Shown: in pieces, positions 29,944 to 37,147 of the stretch
Layout: every line of letters begins with the position of its first letter
Position numbering within the stretch: position 1 is the first letter of the stretch
From: Pseudomonas helvetica
GTDB lineage: Bacteria > Pseudomonadota > Gammaproteobacteria > Pseudomonadales > Pseudomonadaceae
Length of the DNA: 64,000 bases
Assembly: GCF_039908645.1 (NCBI RefSeq)
Contig: NZ_CP150917.1
Span: 3,731,501-3,795,500, forward strand
Direction of reading: 5' to 3'
The notes under the pieces: generated by a model
What the model was told of the DNA's origin: nothing
Database searches by the model: none
What the model saw: the letters and a program-made list of their open reading frames with translations, nothing else
Made by a program: the position numbers and the translations under genes

Positions 29944-30960
29944 ATGCTGGCCTTACGCCCAGTTCAGTTATCCGACCTGCCTCAGTTGCAACAACTTGCG
30001 CGTGACAGCCTGGTGGGTGTCACCTCGTTGCCGGACGACACCGAGCGCCTGCGCCAGAAGATTCTCGCATCCTGTGCATCGTTTGCCAGTGACGTGAAGA
30101 ACCAGGGTCCGGAGAACTATTTCTTCGTGCTGGAAGATCTGGCCAGTCAACGGCTGCTGGGCTGTTCGGAAGTCCTCGCGACCGCCGGTTTCAACGAGCC
30201 CTTCTACAGCCTGCGCAACCGCCCGTTCACCAGTGAGTCGCGCGAGCTGAACATTCATCACGGGGTGCCGGCGCTGTCGTTATGCCAGGACCTCAGCGCC
30301 CATACCTTGCTGCGCGGTTTTCACATCAACACCGAGCTTGAACGCACGCCCTCCTCGGAAATGCTTTCACGGGCCCGACTGATGTTCATCGCCGCCCATC
30401 CGCAACGCTTTTCCGACGCCGTGATTACCGAAATCGTCGGCTACAGCAGCGACACGGGTGAATCGCCATTCTGGGATGCGCTGGGCAAGCACTTTTTCGA
30501 CCTGCCCTACGTCGAGGCCGAACGCCTCTGCGGCTTGCAGAACCGAAGCTTTCTCGCCGAGTTGATGCCGCACTACCCGATCTACGTGCCGATGCTGCCG
30601 CAAAGCGCTCAGGCGTGTATTGGCCGGATTCATCCGGATGGCCAGGAAGCCTTCGACATCCTTGAGCGTGAAGGCTTCGAGACCAACAGCTACATCGACC
30701 TCTTCGACGGTGGGCCAACACTGTTTGCGCGCACCCCAAGCATTCGTTCGATCGCCCAGACCCGCACGGCCATTGCCCGCTTGAGTTCACACAGCGGCGG
30801 CAAGACGCCGTATCTGCTGAGCAATGACTCTTTGGAAAACTACCGGGCAATTGTCGCCGAACTGGACTGGAGCGCAGACGAACCCGTCATGCTCGACGCC
30901 ACTCAACTCGATGCGTTGCAACTGGACAACGGCGGCCCGGTTCGGCTGATTGCGCTATGA
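29944..30960 (+). CDS. Arginine/ornithine N-succinyltransferase, alpha-like subunit
   Basis: This 338-residue AstA-family enzyme resembles AruF, the alpha subunit of the arginine/ornithine succinyltransferase of the AST pathway, which moves succinyl from succinyl-CoA to the amino group of arginine or ornithine. It opens with LALRPVQLSDLPQLQQLARDSLVGVTSLPDD and shows SESRELNIHHGVPALSLCQDL, SPFWDALGKHFFDLPYVEAERLCGLQNRSFLAELMPHYPIYVPMLP, and YIDLFDGGPTLFARTPSIRSIA. The rest of the ast/aru cluster (aruC, D, B, E) is not here, so this looks like a second, paralogous copy with perhaps a different amine substrate. Confidence 0.88.
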   Translation: MLALRPVQLSDLPQLQQLARDSLVGVTSLPDDTERLRQKILASCASFASDVKNQGPENYFFVLEDLASQRLLGCSEVLATAGFNEPFYSLRNRPFTSESRELNIHHGVPALSLCQDLSAHTLLRGFHINTELERTPSSEMLSRARLMFIAAHPQRFSDAVITEIVGYSSDTGESPFWDALGKHFFDLPYVEAERLCGLQNRSFLAELMPHYPIYVPMLPQSAQACIGRIHPDGQEAFDILEREGFETNSYIDLFDGGPTLFARTPSIRSIAQTRTAIARLSSHSGGKTPYLLSNDSLENYRAIVAELDWSADEPVMLDATQLDALQLDNGGPVRLIAL

Positions 30961-30991
30961 AGCAGGTCTTCCGCACTCAAGGAGCTCCATC

Positions 30992-32026
30992 ATGATCGTG
31001 CGCCCGGTTCAAATGACTGACCTGCCTGCGTTACTGGCGCTGGCACGCAGCGCCGGCCCGGGGTTCACCTCGCTGCCGGCCAACGAAGAACGTCTGACCC
31101 TGCGCGTCCGCTGGGCGCAGCGGACCTTTGCCGGTCAGGTTGAACGGGCCGACGCCGACTACCTGTTCGTGCTCGAAGACGACGATCATCAGGTGATCGG
31201 CGTCAGCGCCCTGGCAGGTGCTGTCGGGCTGCGCGAACCCTGGTACAACTACCGCGTCGGATTGACGGTCAACACCTCGGCGGACCTGGGAATCCGTCGA
31301 CAAATCCCGACCTTGTTCCTCAACAACGAAATGACCGGCCAATCGGAAATCTGCTCGTTGTTCCTGCGCCCGGATCAGCGTCAGGGCCATAACGGCCGCC
31401 TGCTGTCGGTGGCGCGATTGCTGTTTGTTGCTGAGTTCCCGCACTTGTTCGGCAAAAAACTGATCGCCGAGCTACGCGGCAGCGCCGACGAGCACGGGTG
31501 CTCGCCGTTCTGGGACAGCCTGGGTCGACATTTTTTCAAAATGGATTTCAGCCACGCCGATCACCTGTCCGGGCTCGGCAACAAGTCGTTCATCGCCGAG
31601 CTGATGCCACGTCAGCCGCTGTACACCTGCATGCTCACAGAGCAAGCCCAGGCGGTAATCGGCAAGGCCCATCAAAACGCCGAACCGGCGCGCAGAATCC
31701 TCTGCAACGAAGGCTTTGCCCATAAGGGTTACATCGACATTTTCGACGGCGGCCCGGTCATCGAAGCCCAGGTCTCGAAAATCCGTGCCGTGCGCAACAG
31801 CCAGTCTCTGGACCTGATGGTCGGCACACCTGACGACAACGCGCCGCTCTGGCTGATCCATAACCAGCGCCTGGAAAACTGCCGGATCACCGCCGCCCGC
31901 GCCCGACTGGTCGGCAACAGCTTGCTGGTCGATCGCCTGACCGCCAAGCGCCTGCAATTGCAAGCTGGCAGCTCGGTACGCGCCGTGCCGATGCTCAAGC
32001 AACAACAGCAGGCGGTTGCCGCATAA
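30992..32026 (+). CDS. Arginine/ornithine N-succinyltransferase, beta-like subunit
   Basis: This 344-residue AstA-family partner of the preceding subunit resembles AruG. Features are MIVRPVQMTDLPALLALARSAGPGFTSLPANEERL, AGAVGLREPWYNYRVGLTVN, CSLFLRPDQRQGHNGRLLSVARLLFVAEFPHLF, SPFWDSLGRHFFKMDFSHADHLSG, and KGYIDIFDGGPVIEAQVSKIRAV. The ATG at 30992 follows AAGGAGCTCC. It is 31 bases after the alpha subunit, so the two form one unit as in aruFG. The C-terminal tail is Gln-rich and unlikely to be catalytic. Confidence 0.88.
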   Translation: MIVRPVQMTDLPALLALARSAGPGFTSLPANEERLTLRVRWAQRTFAGQVERADADYLFVLEDDDHQVIGVSALAGAVGLREPWYNYRVGLTVNTSADLGIRRQIPTLFLNNEMTGQSEICSLFLRPDQRQGHNGRLLSVARLLFVAEFPHLFGKKLIAELRGSADEHGCSPFWDSLGRHFFKMDFSHADHLSGLGNKSFIAELMPRQPLYTCMLTEQAQAVIGKAHQNAEPARRILCNEGFAHKGYIDIFDGGPVIEAQVSKIRAVRNSQSLDLMVGTPDDNAPLWLIHNQRLENCRITAARARLVGNSLLVDRLTAKRLQLQAGSSVRAVPMLKQQQQAVAA

Positions 32027-32043
32027 CGTGCCAGACAAACAGC

Positions 32044-32070
32044 AAAAAACCCGCACATGGCGGGCTTTCT
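32044..32070 (+). terminator. Terminator after the succinyltransferase pair
   Basis: A stem CCCGC/GCGGG with a 5-base loop is preceded by an A run and followed by CTTTCT, 23 bases after the stop codon. It is the likely 3' end of the aruFG-like transcript. Confidence 0.75.
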
Positions 32071-32179
32071 GCTTGATGGGGTCAAATCCTTTTGTCAGTT
32101 CAATCTGCGCTTCAGGATGTGAGTAATTCGTGAAAAGCCTGTCGCAGGATCGAGAAAAAGACAGACCGCACTGAACACT

Positions 32180-32512
32180 CTATTTAACTGAATCCAAAAC
32201 CGGTTCCGGCAACCGCCGCCCGAGCACATCCAGCAGATCACAACCGTCACGCAACGGGATGGCGCACAGCAAGGCGAAATCGTTGAGGATCACCGAATCG
32301 CTGGCAATTTCGCCACGCATCGCCAGGTTTTCCAGCACCTGAGTCACCGCACGAATGCGATAACGGGCAGCGTCGAGCAGGATATCGAGCGGCGCGTGGG
32401 TGTCGACGAACAGGGTCGGCATGTCAGAGCAGTTGCTGGTGAGGGCCATGTAGCGGTTGGAAGGATGGGAGGTTGGCGGAACGTAGGGTGGATTGGGGGT
32501 GTAGGTGTTCAT
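32180..32512 (-). CDS. Small Pseudomonas protein, probably DUF3077-like
   Basis: This 110-residue cytoplasmic protein has no signal peptide or membrane helix. The pattern is MNTYTPNPPYVPPTSHPSNRY (Pro/Asn-rich start), then a helical C-terminal region (HAPLDILLDAARYRIRAVTQVLENLAMRGE). It resembles the DUF3077 family of small proteins found many times in each Pseudomonas genome, with no known function; the assignment is from memory. The start has a clean ribosome site AGGAG eight bases upstream. That site is part of CGTTAGGAG, which repeats a word in the folded leader just upstream (32521-32743), suggesting control of translation by RNA structure. Confidence 0.72.
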   Translation of the reverse strand: MNTYTPNPPYVPPTSHPSNRYMALTSNCSDMPTLFVDTHAPLDILLDAARYRIRAVTQVLENLAMRGEIASDSVILNDFALLCAIPLRDGCDLLDVLGRRLPEPVLDSVK

Positions 32513-32520
32513 TTTTGTGA

Positions 32521-32743
32521 CTCCTAACGTATGGGTTGAAGCCGCCAGACATCACTTCCACGCAATAGGTGGCGGCTGTACGCAGGTGTGGAAGACCGGG
32601 ACGTTAGGCACCCGGCGCGCTCGAAAGCGCCCCGCGCACAGCCACCATAAAACTCAGACGATAAAAAACGCCGAACTGGTGGCGCTTTGTGCGCCTAACG
32701 ATAGAAGGGCTTCCACACCCTGTCACTGAATTTGCAGTGACAG
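32521..32743 (-). promoter_or_regulatory. Folded 5' leader of the DUF3077-like gene, candidate RNA switch
   Basis: Five nested or serial helices are visible: 32720-32728 with 32735-32743 (9 bp, perfect); 32585-32594 with 32710-32719 (10 bp, perfect, P1); 32602-32609 with 32693-32700 (GCCTAACG/CGTTAGGC, 8 bp, P2); a hairpin GCGCT-TTCG-AGCGC at 32617-32630; 32635-32639 with 32689-32693 and 32641-32646 with 32678-32683; and 32541-32547 with 32570-32576 (7 bp). On the minus strand the short hairpin has a UUCG loop. The Shine-Dalgarno region reads CGTTAGGAG, so GCCTAACG of P2 can pair either with its P2 partner or with the ribosome site. A 14-codon frame (32604-32648) ends with its TAA inside GCCTAACG. 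The role is inferred. Confidence 0.6.
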
Positions 32744-33445
32744 CCCAAAGACTATCGATGCAGCCCATCACGCACCAGTTCATGCACACCGCCACAGCAT
32801 GCGGGAAATCTCCGACAAGTTCGCCCGGAAACTTCATCGATTGAACGGACGCCATCGCGGGCAAGCCACGCTCCCACAGGTTTGCGCGCGTTCTGTTGAT
32901 CGTTCCCACGCTCCGCGTCAGCTCGTGAATCGGAACGCGGAGCGTCCCCGGCGGCATTCCCACGCGGAGCATGGGAACGATCTCAAGCCCTACGCGCCCC
33001 AACCACTCAGGCCGGCTGTCAGGCCGCCGTGCTGTGGCTTTTGATCTTGATCCACCCGCCCCTTCGGGAGGCCGAGTGGAGGTGTTCATCAGGGGGTGGG
33101 CGCGCAGCGCCGTACGGCGCAGCCGGACACATCGAGAGGAGGTCGTCGCGAAGCAGACCGTAGGCGATGCCCCCTGATGGACACCGGAGCAAGGGTACGC
33201 CGAGCCTAGGCGAGGTGCCGGACGCTTGGGGCGAAGACCTTTGGTTACTTTGGGGCGTTTGCCAAAGTGACCCGCTGTAAGAGCGGAACCGTAAGCCGCC
33301 GTTACCGCAGAAATGGATATGTACACCAGCGGGAGATTGGTCGGCTATCGGGCCGCCATCGCGGGCAAGCCCGGCTCCCACAATGGATTGATGTACATCT
33401 GCAAGAGATAGGCCGGCTGTCAGGCCGCCATCGCGAGCAAGCCCG
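32744..33445. repeat. Intergenic repeat zone without genes
   Basis: About 700 bases hold only repeats. An inverted pair of 21-mers, differing at one base, lies at 32898-32918 and 32962-32982 (GATCGTTCCCACGCTCCGCG type). Pseudomonas REP units with GCCATCGCGGGCAAGCC-like cores lie at about 32852-32880, 33346-33381 and 33424-33445. A separate structured block at 33088-33280 has CATCAGGGGG (33088) facing CCCCCTGATG (33169-33178) and GGTTACTTTGG facing CCAAAGTGACC (about 33241-33275). The minus-strand open frame across this zone follows repeat sequence and is not counted as a gene. Confidence 0.75.
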
Positions 33446-33454
33446 CTTGTATGT

Positions 33455-33647
33455 TTAGACTTGAAGGGGTGGGTGGGACTAAAAGCCCGATTCTGACTCT
33501 AGCCAGTACAGACCGTGGGAGACTTCGTCCCACCCCTTCTACCCAAAAGCGCCAATAAGGAATTCATCGGCAAGGCCGACGATAGAGACAAGCCAGCGCA
33601 ACGGTAGACCCCAACAAGCTCTTAAACCCTAGCTCCGAGGATTCGTC
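33455..33647 (+). ncRNA. Probable bridge RNA of the IS110 element
   Basis: The non-coding left end folds as expected for an IS110 bridge RNA. An 11-bp stem, 33463-33473 with 33529-33539, encloses a target-binding loop. On its 5' side AAGCCCG (33483-33489) equals the left target half (33439-33445). On its 3' side GTGGGAG (33515-33521) is the exact complement of the right target half CTCCCAC (34614-34620). Between them sits a hairpin TCTGACT/AGT(A)CAGA (33492-33512). A second loop at about 33560-33620, with ATAGAGA and AACAAG, weakly resembles the element ends and may be the donor loop. Boundaries are approximate. Confidence 0.68.
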
Positions 33648-34610
33648 ATGACAATCCTTACTTCGCAAACGGTCGTGGGTGTTGATGTGGCCAAGGCCGA
33701 GGTGCTCGTCTATCGCGCCGATCTGCAAACCACACAAGCCATCCCCAATAATCGGGCAGCACTCAAACGCTGGCTCAAGACGCTGCCCGCCAAAAGTGGC
33801 ATTGCCGTCGAGGCCACCAACATTTACCACTTGGACACGGTTGAGTTGGCCCATGAGTTGGGTCATCAGGTCTACGTCGTGGACGGTTATCGCTTGAGTC
33901 ATTACCGCCGCGGTGTCGGCCAACGAGCTAAAAATGATCCGTGCGATGCCCGTCTTCTGGCTCGGTATCTGGCGCATGAACAGGCTGGGTTACGCGCTTG
34001 GAGCCCGCCGCCCAAGGCTTACAAGGCCCTGCAAAGCCTGCTTCATCGACGGGCAGCACTGATCAAGGCGCGTGTCAGTCTGGCTCAGAGCTGGGCCAAT
34101 GAGCCGCGCCTGGAAGAAGAGCTGAAATGTCTGATGGGGACGTTTAAGCACTCGGATTTGGCCATTCAAAAAAAGCTGCGTGACCTGAGCAAAGAGGCCG
34201 GAGCCGCCGAAAATATTGAGCGTTGCAAGGCCATTGAAGGCGTCGGTGTACTGACGGCAACCGGATTTGCGACGGCTTTTTTGCGTGGCGAGTTTAAGGA
34301 CAGCAATGCCTTCATCGCTTTTTTGGGCATGGACTTGAGGGTTGATGACTCGGGAAAAAAGACGGGGAGTCGCAGTCTGACCAAGAAAGGGGATCCGGAA
34401 ATACGGCGTTTGGCCCACAACTCGGCCATGGCCGCCTGTCGTTCAGCGACCTGGAAACCCTTTTATGAAGGGTACCTGGCCAGAGGTTTCAAGAAGACTC
34501 AGGCCCTGGTAATCCTTGCCCGAAAACTCGCCCGGGTGGCGTTCGCCCTGATGAAAAACCAGAGCGAATACCAACCGAATCGACCGTTGCAGGGTTGTCC
34601 TGCAACATAG
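33648..34610 (+). CDS. IS110-family transposase (DEDD recombinase)
   Basis: This 320-residue recombinase of the IS110 group has an N-terminal RuvC-like domain with the acidic set beginning at Asp13 (TVVGVDVAKAEVLVY), then IAVEATNIYHLDTVELAHELGHQVYVVDGYR and the paired acidic QRAKNDPCDARLLARYLA. The C-terminal Transposase_20 domain holds IEGVGVLTATGFATAFL, FIAFLGMDLRVDDSGKKTGSRSLTKKGDPEIRRLAHNSAMAA, which includes the region of the catalytic serine. The frame is complete with no stop or frameshift, so the element may be active. The start ATG follows CCGAGGATTCGTC. The bridge RNA lies directly upstream on the same strand. Confidence 0.93.
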   Translation: MTILTSQTVVGVDVAKAEVLVYRADLQTTQAIPNNRAALKRWLKTLPAKSGIAVEATNIYHLDTVELAHELGHQVYVVDGYRLSHYRRGVGQRAKNDPCDARLLARYLAHEQAGLRAWSPPPKAYKALQSLLHRRAALIKARVSLAQSWANEPRLEEELKCLMGTFKHSDLAIQKKLRDLSKEAGAAENIERCKAIEGVGVLTATGFATAFLRGEFKDSNAFIAFLGMDLRVDDSGKKTGSRSLTKKGDPEIRRLAHNSAMAACRSATWKPFYEGYLARGFKKTQALVILARKLARVAFALMKNQSEYQPNRPLQGCPAT

Positions 34611-34696
34611 AATCTCCCACAGGTGAACTGCGTACATCTGCGGGAGATTGGTCGGCTGTCCGGCCGCCAAGGTCAACAGATCGCAGCCTGCGGCAG

Positions 34697-35581
34697 CTAC
34701 AGACGAACTTCGTCCTTGAGGATGTCAAACAACGCCTGCGCCGCCGCCGACAACTCATGCCCCGGCTTGGTCAACACCCCAATGGCCCGCTCAATCACCG
34801 GATCACTCAAGGTAATGCAACACGCCCCAAGCTCACGCATCTGCTCGACACACAACGCCGGCACCGCACTCACCCCCAGCCCACTGGCAACCATCCGCCC
34901 GACGGTCGCCAACTGATGACTCTCAAACTCCACCGGCAACTTCATCTGCCGCGCCTGCAAGTGCTCCTCAAGCATCACCCGCACCGTCGACGGCCGCTGC
35001 AACGTGATAAACGGCTGCTCCAGCAGCGTTTTCCAGTCAATCTCGGCACGCTCGGCCAGCGGCGAATCACTCGGCACCACCGCGACAAAGCGATCCATAT
35101 ACAACGGAGTGAATTCCAGCGATGAACTCTGCGTCGGCTCAAACGCCACGCCAAGCTCCACGTGACGGTCACGGACCATTTCCAGCACCTGCTCGTTGAT
35201 CACGTCGTTCACCGTGACGTTGACCTTGGGGTAGCGCGCACGAAAGGTCTTGAGAATCGGCGGCAGCAGGTTGCCAGCAAACGACGGCATCGCCGCCAGG
35301 GTCACCCGCCCTCGCTGCAGGGTGAAACGCTGACGCATTTCATCCTCGGCGTTGTCCCAGTCAGCGATCAACCGCCGGGCCAGCGGCAGCAGGGACTCGC
35401 CCTCCGGGGTCAGCGCAACGTTGCGGGTGGTGCGGCTGAACAGCCGCCCACCGAGCCCGTCTTCCAGCGCCTTGATGGTCAAACTCAACGCCGACTGCGA
35501 CAGGTGCAGCCGCTCACAGGCCACCGCAAAGCTCAAACTCTGCGCCACTGCCAAAAACGCCCTGATCTGCTTGACTGTCAT
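34697..35581 (-). CDS. dhcR: LysR-family regulator of the dehydrocarnitine/ketone-body operon
   Basis: This 294-residue LysR regulator has its helix-turn-helix at about residues 18-37 (AQSLSFAVACERLHLSQSALSLTIKALEDGLG), then RTTRNVALTPEGESLLPLARRL and a C-terminal effector domain (LPPILKTFRARYPKVNVTVNDV). It is divergent from the CoA-transferase genes, exactly as dhcR (PA1998) is from dhcAB in P. aeruginosa, where it activates them in response to carnitine catabolism. A GTG one codon upstream is possible; the ATG at 35581 has GAGGG six bases away. Its 3' end lies close to the IS110 insertion but is intact. Confidence 0.85.
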   Translation of the reverse strand: MTVKQIRAFLAVAQSLSFAVACERLHLSQSALSLTIKALEDGLGGRLFSRTTRNVALTPEGESLLPLARRLIADWDNAEDEMRQRFTLQRGRVTLAAMPSFAGNLLPPILKTFRARYPKVNVTVNDVINEQVLEMVRDRHVELGVAFEPTQSSSLEFTPLYMDRFVAVVPSDSPLAERAEIDWKTLLEQPFITLQRPSTVRVMLEEHLQARQMKLPVEFESHQLATVGRMVASGLGVSAVPALCVEQMRELGACCITLSDPVIERAIGVLTKPGHELSAAAQALFDILKDEVRL

Positions 35582-35729
35582 CACCGTCCCTCACCCTGCT
35601 GACTACAACCGATTACTGAGTTTTATCTATTAATCAACCTTAAAAATCAACTTATCAAATCAATCTGATAGAGCAACACTCCACCCCATACGGCTAGCCA
35701 GCCGCCCACAAAGAATAAAAGAGGTGCAT

Positions 35730-36428
35730 ATGGCAGGTTTCGACAAGCGCGTGAGTTCCTATGAGGAGGCTCTGGCAGGCCTCGAAGACGGTATGACCGT
35801 GATCTCTGGCGGCTTCGGGTTGTGCGGTATTCCGGAAAACCTGATCGCCGAGATCAAGCGCAAAGGTACCCGTGACCTGACCGTGGTTTCCAACAACTGC
35901 GGCGTCGACGGTTTTGGCCTCGGCGTCCTGCTGGAAGATCGCCAGATCCGCAAAGTGGTCGCCTCCTATGTTGGCGAAAACGCCCTGTTCGAAAAGCAAC
36001 TGCTGAGCGGCGAGATTGAAGTCGTGCTGACCCCGCAAGGCACCCTGGCGGAAAAAATGCGCGCTGGCGGCGCTGGCATTCCGGCGTTCTTCACCGCCAC
36101 CGGCGTCGGCACGCCAGTCGCCGAGGGCAAGGAAATCCGTGAATTCAAGGGCCGTCCGTACCTGATGGAAGAGTCCATCACCGGCGACTTCGCCATCGTC
36201 AAAGGCTGGAAAGCCGACCACTTCGGCAACGTGATCTACCGCCACACCGCGCAGAACTTCAACCCGCTGGCAGCCACCGCTGGCAAGATCACCGTGGTCG
36301 AAGTCGAAGAGATCGTCGAACCCGGCGAACTGGACCCCACACAGATCCACACCCCAGGCATCTACGTCGACCGGGTCATCTGCGGCACGTTCGAAAAACG
36401 TATCGAACAACGCACCGTGCGCAAGTGA
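35730..36428 (+). CDS. dhcA: 3-oxoacid/dehydrocarnitine CoA-transferase subunit A
   Basis: This 232-residue alpha subunit of a family I CoA-transferase moves CoA between succinyl- or acetyl-CoA and a 3-oxoacid. Visible are the CoA-binding glycine loop [57 protein letters not shown], and [21 protein letters not shown]. Locus order (LysR, A, B, thiolase) equals PA1998-PA2001, where the enzyme acts on dehydrocarnitine; an acetoacetate transferase (AtoD) is the close alternative. ATG at 35730 with AAAGAGG upstream is preferred to the GTG at 35724. Confidence 0.9.
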   Translation: MAGFDKRVSSYEEALAGLEDGMTVISGGFGLCGIPENLIAEIKRKGTRDLTVVSNNCGVDGFGLGVLLEDRQIRKVVASYVGENALFEKQLLSGEIEVVLTPQGTLAEKMRAGGAGIPAFFTATGVGTPVAEGKEIREFKGRPYLMEESITGDFAIVKGWKADHFGNVIYRHTAQNFNPLAATAGKITVVEVEEIVEPGELDPTQIHTPGIYVDRVICGTFEKRIEQRTVRK

Positions 36429-36464
36429 TCCTCGCCCTCAGCCCGAACAGTGGAGAATAAAAAA

Positions 36465-37124
36465 ATGGCTCTTACCCGCGAACAAATGGCTCAGCGCGTC
36501 GCCCGCGAAATGAAAGACGGCTACTACGTGAACCTCGGCATCGGCATTCCGACCCTGGTCGCCAACTACATCCCCGAAGGCATGGAAGTCATGCTGCAAT
36601 CGGAAAACGGCCTGCTCGGCATGGGCGCCTTTCCGACCGACGATAAAGTCGATGCGGACATGATCAACGCCGGCAAGCAGACCGTCACCGCGCGCATTGG
36701 CGCCTCGATTTTCTCGTCTGCAGAATCCTTCGCGATGATCCGCGGCGGCCACATCGACCTCACCGTACTCGGCGCTTTTGAAGTCGACGTACACGGCAAC
36801 ATCGCCTCGTGGATGATCCCCGGCAAACTGGTCAAGGGCATGGGCGGCGCGATGGACCTGGTGGCCGGTGCCGACAACATCATCGTCACCATGACCCACG
36901 CCTCCAAGGACGGTGAATCGAAACTGCTGCCGTATTGCAGCCTGCCGCTGACCGGTGCCAATTGCATCAAGCGCGTGCTGACCGATCTGGCCTACCTGGA
37001 AATCGAAAACGGCGCATTCATCCTCAAGGAGCGCGCACCCGGTGTGAGCGTCGAGGAAATCGTCAGCAAGACCGCTGGTAAACTGATCGTTCCCGAGCAT
37101 GTTCCGGAAATGCAGTTCGCCTGA
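36465..37124 (+). CDS. dhcB: 3-oxoacid/dehydrocarnitine CoA-transferase subunit B
   Basis: This 219-residue beta subunit carries the catalytic glutamate of family I CoA-transferases, Glu47 in [11 protein letters not shown], which forms the enzyme-CoA thioester. Further motifs are [42 protein letters not shown] and [25 protein letters not shown]. It starts 36 bases after subunit A, with GGAGAATAAAAAA before the ATG, so the two subunits are co-expressed. The family is certain; preference for dehydrocarnitine over acetoacetate rests on gene order. Confidence 0.92.
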   Translation: MALTREQMAQRVAREMKDGYYVNLGIGIPTLVANYIPEGMEVMLQSENGLLGMGAFPTDDKVDADMINAGKQTVTARIGASIFSSAESFAMIRGGHIDLTVLGAFEVDVHGNIASWMIPGKLVKGMGGAMDLVAGADNIIVTMTHASKDGESKLLPYCSLPLTGANCIKRVLTDLAYLEIENGAFILKERAPGVSVEEIVSKTAGKLIVPEHVPEMQFA

Positions 37125-37147
37125 ACCGCACCTTGAGGAGAAATTCG

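Larger units (their letters stand above)
33446..34615 (+). mobile_element. IS110-family insertion sequence inserted in a REP
   Basis: The element is defined by its transposase and by reconstruction of the empty site. Left flank GCAAGCCCG-CT and right flank CT-CCCACAGGTG join to AAGCCCGCTCCCAC, which matches the nearby intact REP at 33371-33385 (AAGCCCGGCTCCCAC) except for one base. The CT dinucleotide occurs at both edges (33446-33447 and 34614-34615), as expected for the core of an IS110-type insertion without inverted repeats or target duplication. The element is about 1,168 bp. Its left 200 bases are non-coding and carry a probable bridge RNA. Confidence 0.85.

Noticed and set aside
32604..33326. 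Minus-strand open frame of 240 codons across the intergenic repeat zone
   Set aside because: It runs through REP palindromes, the GATCGTTCCCACG inverted pair and the folded leader; its codons simply translate repeat DNA and it has no ribosome site.
33346..33446. Repeated GCCGCCATCGCGRGCAAGCCCG units considered as a CRISPR array
   Set aside because: Only two or three degenerate copies with palindromic cores and irregular spacing; these are REP sequences.
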